Shown here piece after piece: positions 1 to 5,261 of a stretch of DNA of 5,293 bases; within the stretch, counting starts at the first letter, position 1, and the number at the start of each line of letters is the position of its first letter. The position numbers were made by a program, and so were the translations under genes. The notes under the pieces are model-generated. The model did not search any database. It saw only the letters and a list, made by a program, of their open reading frames with translations, and was not told the DNA's origin. This stretch comes from an uncultured Armatimonadota bacterium (lineage in GTDB: Bacteria; Armatimonadota; Armatimonadia; Armatimonadales; Armatimonadaceae), in NCBI GenBank assembly GCA_903924445.1, contig CAIYBQ010000353.1:1-5293 (forward strand), given 5' to 3'.

Positions 1-645
1 CTGGCTGCAGGATTGGTCTTCGGATTTATCCTGACGATTCTGTCCGTTATCTACGGCACAGGTGTTCTGAGCCAAGAGCTCGAAGGCAGAACCATCGTCT
101 ACTTGCTCACACGCCCGATTCCCCGCTGGAGAATTTTGCTCGCAAAGTACCTCGGAGCTTGGTTAGCCATCACGGTAACGGTGAGCATCAGTGAAGTGCT
201 GCTTGCGCTGGCGATGTTCGGCACGAAGCTGTCGGGTGTCCCTTTGATGAGTGACATCAAGATCATCCCACTTGGAGCCGCAGCATACGGAGCGCTCTTT
301 CTCTTGCTCGCGACACTCCTCAGCAAGCCACTTTCCTACGGGCTGTTGTTTGCCTTTGGCTGGGAGAGCTGGGTACCATCCCTGCCCGGTGGCTTTAGCC
401 GCTGGTCAATCATGGCCTATCTCCGGACACTTGCACCACACCTTCAGGAAACGGCCGAATCAACGACCGAAACCGGCGGTGGCGGCGGCGGTGACATCTC
501 CGAAATTCTGATGGCATTCAACCCGGTATCTATTCCTCCAATCACCGCATGGTTTGCCATCCCTATCATCACGCTGGTATGCCTAGGGCTCAGCCTGTAC
601 TTTTTTAGTGTGCGTGAGTACAGCCCTAAGGAAGAAGCCAGCTAA
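1..645 (+). CDS. ABC-2 type transporter permease, 5'-truncated by the window edge
   Basis: This is the C-terminal 214 residues of an integral inner-membrane permease of the ABC-2 family, which would pair with an ATPase subunit to move an unidentified substrate. The frame is open from base 1, so the TTG at 13 is not a credible start and the true start lies upstream. Visible residues 1-23 are a membrane segment, followed by the family-typical cytoplasmic stretch SQELEGRT...LLTRPIPRWR (about 23-44). Further hydrophobic segments lie at about 50-73, 85-107 and 178-203. The WESWVPSLPG...YLRTLAPH region (about 121-147) is typical of ABC-2 permeases in exporter or membrane-remodelling systems. An extracytoplasmic or linker loop holds six consecutive glycines (about 149-154). 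The C-terminus is short and charged. No ATPase gene is visible; it would be expected upstream. A hairpin 26 bases after the stop ends the unit. The family call is fairly sure; the substrate is unknown. Confidence 0.85.
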   Translation: MAAGLVFGFILTILSVIYGTGVLSQELEGRTIVYLLTRPIPRWRILLAKYLGAWLAITVTVSISEVLLALAMFGTKLSGVPLMSDIKIIPLGAAAYGALFLLLATLLSKPLSYGLLFAFGWESWVPSLPGGFSRWSIMAYLRTLAPHLQETAESTTETGGGGGGDISEILMAFNPVSIPPITAWFAIPIITLVCLGLSLYFFSVREYSPKEEAS

Positions 646-670
646 ACGAGAGCGCTGAATCCAAAACGAA

Positions 671-700
671 AACCCCGGCTTCCACATGGATGCCGGGGTT
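671..700. terminator. Bidirectional intrinsic terminator between convergent genes
   Basis: A nine-base-pair perfect stem, AACCCCGGC (671-679) with GCCGGGGTT (692-700), encloses a 12-base loop that itself contains TCCA/TGGA. On the plus strand it is followed by ACTTTTTACT. On the minus strand it is followed by TTCGTTTTGG directly after the GGGGTT arm. It sits 26 bases past the stop of the plus-strand permease and 22 bases past the stop of the minus-strand propeller gene, exactly where a shared terminator for converging transcripts is expected. Confidence 0.85.
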
Positions 701-722
701 ACTTTTTACTGCAGACAGCTGA

Positions 723-2195
723 TCAGCCAATACAAATGAGCTGTGTCATTGTGCGGTGGTAGAGCTTGCCATCCACTGGCGTTGGCGTATTCAGACTCCA
801 CGTCCCACCAACGGGCCCGAGGTCATTCACGCCAAGAATTGCACGCTCATCAAGGGTACGTGCATTCCCATTGAGGACATATGTTGTGCCATTCATCATC
901 GTCCAGTAAATGGCACCACCTGCAACCACAGGGCTGCCGATAAAGCACCAATACCAGCCATCCCGCTTGGAACGCGTGTCAGATGCGACATCGATGCCGC
1001 GACTGTTTATGGTTCGCGCTTCGACATTGGTACCGTACACGCCTGGGGCGGTTGGCAGCTCGAGGTACTCCGTCGCGCCGGTTTTCGTATTGACACGCCC
1101 AACGGAATACAGCGGGCCCACGGGACCACCGCCATACTCAGCACGGACCGAGCTAAAGCAGAGGAACCAGTGCCAGTCACCGACAACGATGTTAGAGAAC
1201 CAGGCCGGGAAGACCCGGAAGCCCTTTGCCTTGATGTTTACATTTTGCTCGATCAAATACCGCTTAGATGCTTTGTCGTAGCTCCGAACGGTTGCATTCT
1301 CACCGAGTTTGTGAACGGCAACTTCCTTACCTGTTCGGCTATCGAGGACGCGGTGGGTTCCTGTGTCTTCATCCAGCCAATATGCACGGTCGCGGTTCCA
1401 GTGCATGTTGTAGAGGGCTTTGCCAGTGATGTCTGCTTTCCACAGCGTCTTGCCCTCGGAGCCTTTGGCTAGAGACACCAGAGAGAGACCGCTTGGCCCC
1501 TCGGGGACATCGTGATGCCCACCACGGCCAATCATCAAAGCAGGGGTCCCGCTGTGCGTCTTACCAAGTACAGGGGTGTTGTAGTGGGTTAGGCCATCAT
1601 CGGAGACCCAGAGGGTCTTTCCTGTTTTGGCATCGATACCGCGGATGTGGTTCCAGGCATCCGCTTGGCGGCGTGGATCACGCAGATCGCGCGGCTCCAC
1701 GGAGATCAGTGTGTTTCCGTGAAGGATGGGTTCAAACTGCTTATTGAAAGGCCGCCCCGTCGTCGGATCCCAGGTTCTGCGCCACACAACGCTGCCATCC
1801 GCCGTACAGCAAATAATGTGCCCACTCGAGTTAGTAAACCAGACGTGTGTTCCATTGGTGACCGGAGTAGGTGTACTCGAGTCCGAAAATCCATAGGCGT
1901 ACGGGCTCTCTTCCTTCGCAGGGAGGTCTACAGACCATAGAATCTCGCCGGTGCTTGCATCAGCGGCATGCCCAACGATGTTTCCGCCATCCTTGCGCGC
2001 GCGTGCATTCCGAAGTGGCTCCATGGTGGTGAAGTAGAGTTGGTCACCATATTTGGCGATGCCAGATTGCCCTGTCTCAGGAAGCTCGGTCTTGAAGAGA
2101 ATATTGCGATTTTCCGCGACGCTCCAGCGATGCGGTGCGCGCTCCTTCGTCGTCCAGCTTCCATCCGATCCACCAGCCTGCGGCCACTCAGCCAT
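723..2195 (-). CDS. PQQ-like beta-propeller repeat protein, no export signal
   Basis: A 490-residue protein built of PQQ-type (quinoprotein-like) propeller blades. The diagnostic blade strands 'D..TG..LW' recur: ASTGEILW (about 80-87), CCTADGSVVW (129-138), DAKTGKTLW (188-196), EGKTLW (247-252), LDSRTGKEV (284-292) and NTKTGATEY (369-377). Repeated 'TPTPV' strands lie at about 108 and 470. The end, KLYHRTMTQLICI, looks like the closing strand of a complete propeller. Such proteins are usually scaffolds or sugar/quinone dehydrogenase-like proteins, and many have lost cofactor binding; no PQQ-binding residues can be assigned here. The ATG is well fixed: AAGGAG (2204-2209) lies eight bases upstream, and an in-frame TGA lies 13 codons upstream with no other start between. 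The N-terminus (MAEWPQAGGSDG) is polar, with no signal peptide or lipobox, which is unusual since relatives are mostly exported. It has its own likely promoter and ends at the shared terminator. The fold is confident; the function is unknown. Confidence 0.85.
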   Translation of the reverse strand: MAEWPQAGGSDGSWTTKERAPHRWSVAENRNILFKTELPETGQSGIAKYGDQLYFTTMEPLRNARARKDGGNIVGHAADASTGEILWSVDLPAKEESPYAYGFSDSSTPTPVTNGTHVWFTNSSGHIICCTADGSVVWRRTWDPTTGRPFNKQFEPILHGNTLISVEPRDLRDPRRQADAWNHIRGIDAKTGKTLWVSDDGLTHYNTPVLGKTHSGTPALMIGRGGHHDVPEGPSGLSLVSLAKGSEGKTLWKADITGKALYNMHWNRDRAYWLDEDTGTHRVLDSRTGKEVAVHKLGENATVRSYDKASKRYLIEQNVNIKAKGFRVFPAWFSNIVVGDWHWFLCFSSVRAEYGGGPVGPLYSVGRVNTKTGATEYLELPTAPGVYGTNVEARTINSRGIDVASDTRSKRDGWYWCFIGSPVVAGGAIYWTMMNGTTYVLNGNARTLDERAILGVNDLGPVGGTWSLNTPTPVDGKLYHRTMTQLICIG

Positions 2196-2203
2196 GTTTG
2201 AGA

Positions 2204-2209
2204 CTCCTT
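2204..2209 (-). promoter_or_regulatory. Shine-Dalgarno site of the propeller gene
   Basis: AAGGAG on the minus strand with an eight-base spacer to the ATG at 2195. It decides the start codon and therefore supports the absence of a signal peptide. The frame is closed by TGA shortly upstream. Confidence 0.85.
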
Positions 2210-2210
2210 C

Positions 2211-2230
2211 GTCACAGCGATTGATGTGAC
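2211..2230. promoter_or_regulatory. Inverted repeat GTCACA-N8-TGTGAC, possible operator or mRNA hairpin
   Basis: A perfect six-base inverted repeat with an eight-base spacer lies between the predicted -10 box (2231-2236) and the Shine-Dalgarno site (2204-2209) of the minus-strand propeller gene. At DNA level it overlaps the expected transcription start, a classic place for a repressor site. At RNA level it could form a small stem ending one base before the ribosome binding site. The half-site order is the reverse of the CRP type (TGTGA-N6-TCACA), so no regulator is named. The dyad is certain; its function is inferred. Confidence 0.4.
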
Positions 2231-2259
2231 ATCATAGCCGACGATGCATGACCTTTCGA
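2231..2259 (-). promoter_or_regulatory. Candidate sigma70-type promoter of the propeller gene
   Basis: On the minus strand, TCGAAA (2254-2259, four of six matches to TTGACA) is followed by a 17-base spacer and TATGAT (2231-2236, five of six matches to TATAAT). Initiation would fall near 2224, giving a leader of about 29 bases that begins within the inverted repeat at 2211-2230. Since the upstream gene ends at a terminator, a separate promoter is needed here. This is a consensus match only. Confidence 0.4.
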
Positions 2260-2277
2260 CTCACAAGGCAAATGCAA

Positions 2278-2306
2278 AATGCGGCCCCGTTGATTGGAGC
2301 CGCATT
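2278..2306 (-). terminator. Intrinsic terminator of the barrel-protein gene
   Basis: An eight-base-pair perfect stem, AATGCGGC (2278-2285) with GCCGCATT (2299-2306), can be extended by two more pairs after one mismatch, with a loop of about seven bases. On the minus strand it begins 30 bases after the stop of the barrel gene and runs into TTTTGCATTTG (four T's at the stem base). The U-run is short, so termination may be leaky. It separates this gene from the propeller gene. Confidence 0.7.
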
Positions 2307-2335
2307 GCAATCTAAAAATGTCCAAGACGATGAAA

Positions 2336-3445
2336 CTAGAACCGGATGGACTTGACCAGCTCGAGTGGCTGTCCTTTACCAAATGCGACATCGAGGCCAA
2401 ACAAACCAACGCCGTACGTTGATCCGCGGCTGCTCGAATACCCGGCACGCAGCGCAAGCGGTCCGAAGCGCTGCTCCGCGCCGAGGCGCATGTCCTGTCG
2501 TCCGAAGAAGTCGGCGATGTCGCCGGCGAGCGTCAAGCCACTCTTACGCATCGCCACACCGACTGTCGTTGTCTGCACCAATGGATCAATCAACACATTG
2601 TTTTGGTCACGGAATGTCAAGTCTGGCTTTACAAAGTTTTGCGTCACAAAGCCAGCAGACCAATCCGCACCGAGGAGTTTTGTAGACCCGGTGACACCGA
2701 TATCGGTGGCGATACCTGTCCGTGAGAGGTTACTCTCTCCGCCGAGCTCGGACCCTGGCCCGGATGTGAACTCACCATTACTGAAGACAGTCGCCTCGTA
2801 GCGGGAGTAGACAGCATTGAGGAGCTTGACGCGAGCACCAACAGCCATTTTGACCACAGGAGCGGACTTGCCGAGTCCCATACGGACTGCTGGGAGCTGG
2901 ATGCCAAGACCAACGGATGGCAGTGTATACACTCCAACGCCGGACACTTCTGCGCCAGCACCATTTGGAATCAGGCCGATGCCGCCGGCATTTGCCCAGT
3001 TTTGCAGGGTTGCATTGGGATTCAGTTTGCCGCTCGCAACGCCACTTGCACCGATTTCGAGGCTTCCAACTTGGAAGGCTGTCCCCAGATTCAAGCCAAA
3101 GGTGCTGCTCTGTGTTGCGTATGTCCGCGCGAGAAACGACACTTGATCCTCGAGTGCCGTCCCAGATTTGTTGAAGAAGTCTGCGGTGTCCGAGAGGTTA
3201 CCGATGTTCCCGATAGCGCCACCAGCCCGGAGACCGACCCGGGGAGTTTGAAAACGGATATCCCGTCCACGGGCGAGAACAGCCGGGTTTGCAAGACCGC
3301 TGATACCCGCACCTATACCCGCCCCACCCATCGCCATCGCCCTTGCATCCTGCCCGATGGTAAGGCTTGTCTGCGCATGTGCAAATGTGGGGACTGCGGC
3401 AAGCAGTGCCGTCAAAAGTATCGAATTAACAACCCGTGTAATCAT
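2336..3445 (-). CDS. Secreted TraF/PorV-like outer-membrane beta-barrel protein
   Basis: A 369-residue protein with a clear Sec signal peptide: positive N-terminus (MITR), hydrophobic core (residues 8-20) and an AHA|QT cleavage site after residue 24. The mature start, DARAMAMGGAGI...GLANPAVLA (about 33-58), is the hallmark opening of FadL/PorV/TraF-type barrels, where 'A.GGA....NPA' forms an N-terminal plug or hatch. The rest is rich in alternating Gly/Ala/hydrophobic strands (for example VGLRAGGAIG, FGLNLGTAFQVG, AVGARVKLLNAV, LALRAGYSSSRG). It ends in phenylalanine (SIRF), as barrel proteins recognised by BamA commonly do. The best family guess is the 'TraF-like' group (Pfam TraF_2), whose name reflects homology rather than proven conjugation; no transfer genes are nearby. 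The ATG has GGAG (3453-3456) seven bases upstream. Cargo or function is unknown. It lies 84 bases downstream of ispG on the same strand and has its own terminator. Confidence 0.75.
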   Translation of the reverse strand: MITRVVNSILLTALLAAVPTFAHAQTSLTIGQDARAMAMGGAGIGAGISGLANPAVLARGRDIRFQTPRVGLRAGGAIGNIGNLSDTADFFNKSGTALEDQVSFLARTYATQSSTFGLNLGTAFQVGSLEIGASGVASGKLNPNATLQNWANAGGIGLIPNGAGAEVSGVGVYTLPSVGLGIQLPAVRMGLGKSAPVVKMAVGARVKLLNAVYSRYEATVFSNGEFTSGPGSELGGESNLSRTGIATDIGVTGSTKLLGADWSAGFVTQNFVKPDLTFRDQNNVLIDPLVQTTTVGVAMRKSGLTLAGDIADFFGRQDMRLGAEQRFGPLALRAGYSSSRGSTYGVGLFGLDVAFGKGQPLELVKSIRF

Positions 3446-3485
3446 AAAATGGCTCCAAACGTGAACATAACGCCGAACACGCCGG

Positions 3486-3514
3486 GTTATATTTGGCTTA
3501 GATACGCAAAAACA
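3486..3514 (-). promoter_or_regulatory. Weak candidate promoter before the barrel gene
   Basis: The 84-base gap after ispG holds TATAAC (3486-3491, minus strand, five of six matches to a -10 box). The hexamer 17 bases upstream (TGTTTT) is a poor -35. No hairpin followed by a T-run is visible in the gap, so read-through from ispG is at least as likely as a separate promoter. Confidence 0.2.
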
Positions 3515-3529
3515 TCAGGGTAAAACGCG

Positions 3530-4732
3530 TTAATCTACCTGCTTTGGCTCCTGCCAGAGGCCATCTTCCTTAATAAGGCTAACAAGTTCCTCAACGCCAA
3601 CACTTTGATCAACGGTCCGGATTTCATCCCGCTTCCTGTACAAAGTAATCTTCCCGCCTGCTTTTCCGACGTAGCCATAGTCGGCATCCGCCATTTCGCC
3701 CGGGCCGTTAACGATGCATCCCATAACTGCGATGTCGAGACCGACGAGGTGCTGTGTGGCTGCTTTCACCTTGGCGAGGACGCTTGGGAGGTCAAACTTG
3801 GTCCGGCCGCAGCTTGGGCAGGCGATGAACTCAACCTGTGTTTTTCGTAGACCAAGTGCTTGGAGGATTTCGTAGCACACGGGAAGCTCCATGATGGGGT
3901 CTTCTGAGAGGCTGACGCGAATCGTGTCGCCAATCCCTTCGGCGAGAAGTGTTGCTATACCAGCGGTTGACTTGATGCGTGCGTACTGGCCATCCCCTGC
4001 TTCCGTCACCCCAAGGTGAAGCGGAAAGTCCATGTTTTCTTCAGCCATCCGACGGGCCATCAGGCGATTTGCAGCGAGCATAATCGGGACACGGGATGCT
4101 TTGAGTGAAATCACAAGGTTGTGATAATCGTGTTTTTGGCAGATGCGGAGGTACTCCATGGCACTTTCCACCATGCCCTCTGGAGTATCGCCGTATGTAA
4201 CCAGCATCCGCTCGGCGAGCGAGCCATGGTTGACCCCGATACGCATTGCGATGTCGCGGCGTTTGACAACTTCCAGGACGGGAATAAGCGACTCCTCGAT
4301 GGCGTTGCGTTGTTCATCATGATCGGCATCGGTGAAATCAACGCGTCCCGTGTGCTTGTTGAAGACGAAGAGTCCTGGATTGATTCGTACTTTGTCGACG
4401 AACTCGGCGACGGTGCGTGCGATGTCGCTGCCTTGATGGTGAACATCGGCGACGATTGGAACATCCACCAACCGGGCTTCCAGCTTTGCCTTGATTTCAC
4501 CGAGTTTGTTGGCTTCCATGATGGATGGCGTTGTCACGCGGACGAGTTCGGCGCCTTTGCGGGCCATTTCCGTGATTTGGCGAACGCATGAATCCACATT
4601 TTTTGTCTCTTCAGTGATCATGCTCTGAACGACGACGGGGTGTTCCGAGCCAATCCACACTTTGCCAACGCGTACGCTGCGGGTTTTGCGGCGGGGGTAT
4701 GTGAGGGACAGGTTGGCGGATGGATTTTGCAT
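3530..4732 (-). CDS. ispG: 4-hydroxy-3-methylbut-2-enyl diphosphate synthase (IspG/GcpE)
   Basis: IspG catalyses the penultimate step of the MEP isoprenoid pathway in the cytoplasm: reductive ring opening of 2-C-methyl-erythritol 2,4-cyclodiphosphate to HMBPP, using a [4Fe-4S] cluster and electrons from ferredoxin or flavodoxin. The 400-residue product shows the whole family pattern: YPRRKTR near the N-terminus (12-18), QSM (36-38), VADVHH (95-99), DKVRINPG (113-120), MRIGVNHGSLAERM (163-176), GDTPEGMVESA (181-191), SLKASR (209-214), GVTEAGDG (241-248) and STAGIATLLAEGIGDTIRVSL (265-275 region). The cluster ligands are present: CPSC (C305, C308), C339 and the glutamate of NGPGE (E346). Length and wording match the cyanobacterial-type two-domain enzyme (about 400 residues), not the plant form with an extra domain. 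The ATG is bounded by an in-frame TAA four codons upstream. Its ribosome site is weak (AGGT at 4744-4747, 11 bases away). A structured leader precedes it. Confidence 0.97.
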   Translation of the reverse strand: MQNPSANLSLTYPRRKTRSVRVGKVWIGSEHPVVVQSMITEETKNVDSCVRQITEMARKGAELVRVTTPSIMEANKLGEIKAKLEARLVDVPIVADVHHQGSDIARTVAEFVDKVRINPGLFVFNKHTGRVDFTDADHDEQRNAIEESLIPVLEVVKRRDIAMRIGVNHGSLAERMLVTYGDTPEGMVESAMEYLRICQKHDYHNLVISLKASRVPIMLAANRLMARRMAEENMDFPLHLGVTEAGDGQYARIKSTAGIATLLAEGIGDTIRVSLSEDPIMELPVCYEILQALGLRKTQVEFIACPSCGRTKFDLPSVLAKVKAATQHLVGLDIAVMGCIVNGPGEMADADYGYVGKAGGKITLYRKRDEIRTVDQSVGVEELVSLIKEDGLWQEPKQVD

Positions 4733-4786
4733 GTATCCAGTTTACCTGCCGGATGCGGGTCTATGTTCGTGTATCAGAATTGAAGC

Positions 4787-4806
4787 TGGCCAGCGGGTGC
4801 TGGCCA
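4787..4806. other. Strong hairpin in the ispG leader (proximal)
   Basis: A perfect eight-base-pair stem, TGGCCAGC (4787-4794) with GCTGGCCA (4799-4806), closes a four-base loop (GGGT). It lies 54 bases upstream of the ispG ATG. It has no T-run on either side, so it is not a simple terminator. It may be part of a structured 5' leader, an mRNA-stability element or a protein-binding dyad. Confidence 0.5.
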
Positions 4807-4819
4807 TAGGTTCGAGGGG

Positions 4820-4856
4820 GTGGCGCGCACCGTTAGTCTCTCCGGTGCAACGCCAC
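4820..4856. other. Long two-part hairpin in the ispG leader (distal)
   Basis: An outer stem, GTGGCG (4820-4825) with CGCCAC (4851-4856), and an inner stem, GCACCG (4827-4832) with CGGTGC (4843-4848), are separated by a small asymmetric internal loop (one base against two). Together they give 12 pairs capped by a 10-base loop. No T-run follows on either strand. With the hairpin at 4787-4806, only 13 bases away, it forms a compact structured region upstream of ispG. I do not recognise a known riboswitch class. Confidence 0.5.
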
Positions 4857-4941
4857 GTGGTTGTTTTATCAATTTGTATTTGGTCCAGACACCGCTGAAA
4901 TACCAGACTAGTGCCGGGACACTTCATAAGGTGCGTAATGG

Positions 4942-4971
4942 ATTTTATGTGCATGGTGGCCGTGCGGGCAA
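4942..4971 (-). promoter_or_regulatory. Candidate promoter for ispG
   Basis: On the minus strand, TTGCCC (4966-4971, four of six) is followed by 18 bases and TAAAAT (4942-4947, five of six matches to TATAAT). The -35 overlaps the end of the terminator T-run in the first repeat copy, so transcription of ispG would start just after termination of anything arriving from the right. This would give a leader of about 200 bases containing both hairpins. Consensus match only. Confidence 0.3.
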
Positions 4972-4999
4972 AGAAAAAGCCCGCAGCGGAGCTGCGGGC
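4970..4999 (-). terminator. Intrinsic terminator in repeat copy 1 (minus strand)
   Basis: GCCCGCAGC (4979-4987) pairs perfectly with GCTGCGGGC (4991-4999) around a three-base loop. On the minus strand the stem is followed directly by TTTTTCTTT, the standard layout of a Rho-independent terminator. No minus-strand gene is evident between this and copy 2, so it would act on short or read-through transcripts. Confidence 0.7.
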
Positions 5000-5002
5000 C
5001 AT

Positions 5003-5010
5003 AAAGGAGG
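5003..5010 (+). promoter_or_regulatory. Near-perfect Shine-Dalgarno sequence in repeat copy 1
   Basis: AAAGGAGG lies seven bases before the ATG at 5018 on the plus strand, the best ribosome binding site in the window, only three bases after the hairpin. Its counterpart in copy 2 is at 5247-5254. It supports the reading that the repeat is a translation start rather than only a minus-strand terminator. Confidence 0.45.
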
Positions 5011-5017
5011 AACATCA

Positions 5018-5134
5018 ATGCAGCGGAACCGGCAGTCACACCGGACATCGCTACGTGAACATGCTAACGCCACGTGTCCCATCGCAACACCGCGAAAGTA
5101 CGGGAGTTTGTTTTGCGGTACGAAAACCCGGTGA
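5018..5134 (+). CDS. Possible 38-residue small protein in the repeat unit
   Basis: This small frame starts at an ATG with AAAGGAGG seven bases upstream. The product begins MQRNRQSHRTS, is basic at the N-terminus, has two cysteines, and has no visible membrane segment or known motif. Only the first 10-11 codons lie in the duplicated block; the rest is unique here. The frame could be a real small protein, a leader peptide, or the stub of a duplicated gene 5' end whose intact version starts at 5262. The only duplicated difference is nonsynonymous (Gln here, Lys in copy 2). Evidence is limited to the ribosome site; codon-level support is lacking. Confidence 0.25.
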   Translation: MQRNRQSHRTSLREHANATCPIATPRKYGSLFCGTKTR

Positions 5135-5213
5135 TTTTAACGTGAGGAAGAACTCCTAGCCGAGTGCCTTCAAGGTGGATCGAAGCTGATCGTGACACGA
5201 GGGCTGTGCGGGC

Positions 5214-5243
5214 AAAGAAAAAGCCCGCAGCGGAGCTGCGGGC
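5214..5243 (-). terminator. Intrinsic terminator in repeat copy 2 (minus strand)
   Basis: Same stem as copy 1: GCCCGCAGC (5223-5231) with GCTGCGGGC (5235-5243), three-base loop, then TTTTTCTTT on the minus strand. It would stop transcription coming leftwards from a gene to the right of the window. Confidence 0.7.
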
Positions 5244-5261
5244 CATAAAGGAGGAACATCA

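Larger units (their letters stand above)
4962..5049. repeat. Direct repeat copy 1 (hairpin, SD and ATG module)
   Basis: This copy is 88 bases long and identical to 5206-5293 except for C at 5033 against A at 5277 (87 of 88). Homology extends a few bases to the left (GGC before 4961, with one mismatch). The block holds, in plus-strand order: GCGGGC (4964-4969), an A-rich run (4970-4978), a nine-pair hairpin (4979-4999), AAAGGAGG (5003-5010) and ATG (5018). The two copies are 244 bases apart. Confidence 0.97.

Noticed and set aside
756..1472. Long open frame (238 codons) on the plus strand opposite the propeller gene
   Set aside because: It is the antisense shadow of a gene with clear blade repeats. 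The translation has no family features and there is no ribosome site.
3002..3523. Plus-strand frame of 173 codons rich in cysteine, opposite the barrel gene start
   Set aside because: Antisense of a gene with a convincing signal peptide and start site. The cysteines arise from Gly/Ala-rich codons read in reverse.
4807..4832. GGTTCGA, as in a tRNA or tmRNA T-loop
   Set aside because: No five-pair T-stem, acceptor stem, anticodon arm or CCA end can be drawn around it on either strand.
4787..4860. Resemblance to a TPP riboswitch (minus-strand GAACCTA followed by a CCAGC stem)
   Set aside because: The CTGAGA element and the conserved spacing of the TPP aptamer are missing. The matching words come from two independent hairpins.
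4742..5002. Minus-strand frame beginning MARSSAAGFFFARTA, with a sister frame at 5064-5246
   Set aside because: Both start codons lie at the edge of the terminator stem and the shared N-terminus is a translation of the hairpin and its T-run. There is no ribosome site.
5003..5010. Minus-strand CCTCCTTT resembling the 3' end of 16S rRNA
   Set aside because: It is simply the complement of the Shine-Dalgarno sequence; no other rRNA sequence is present.
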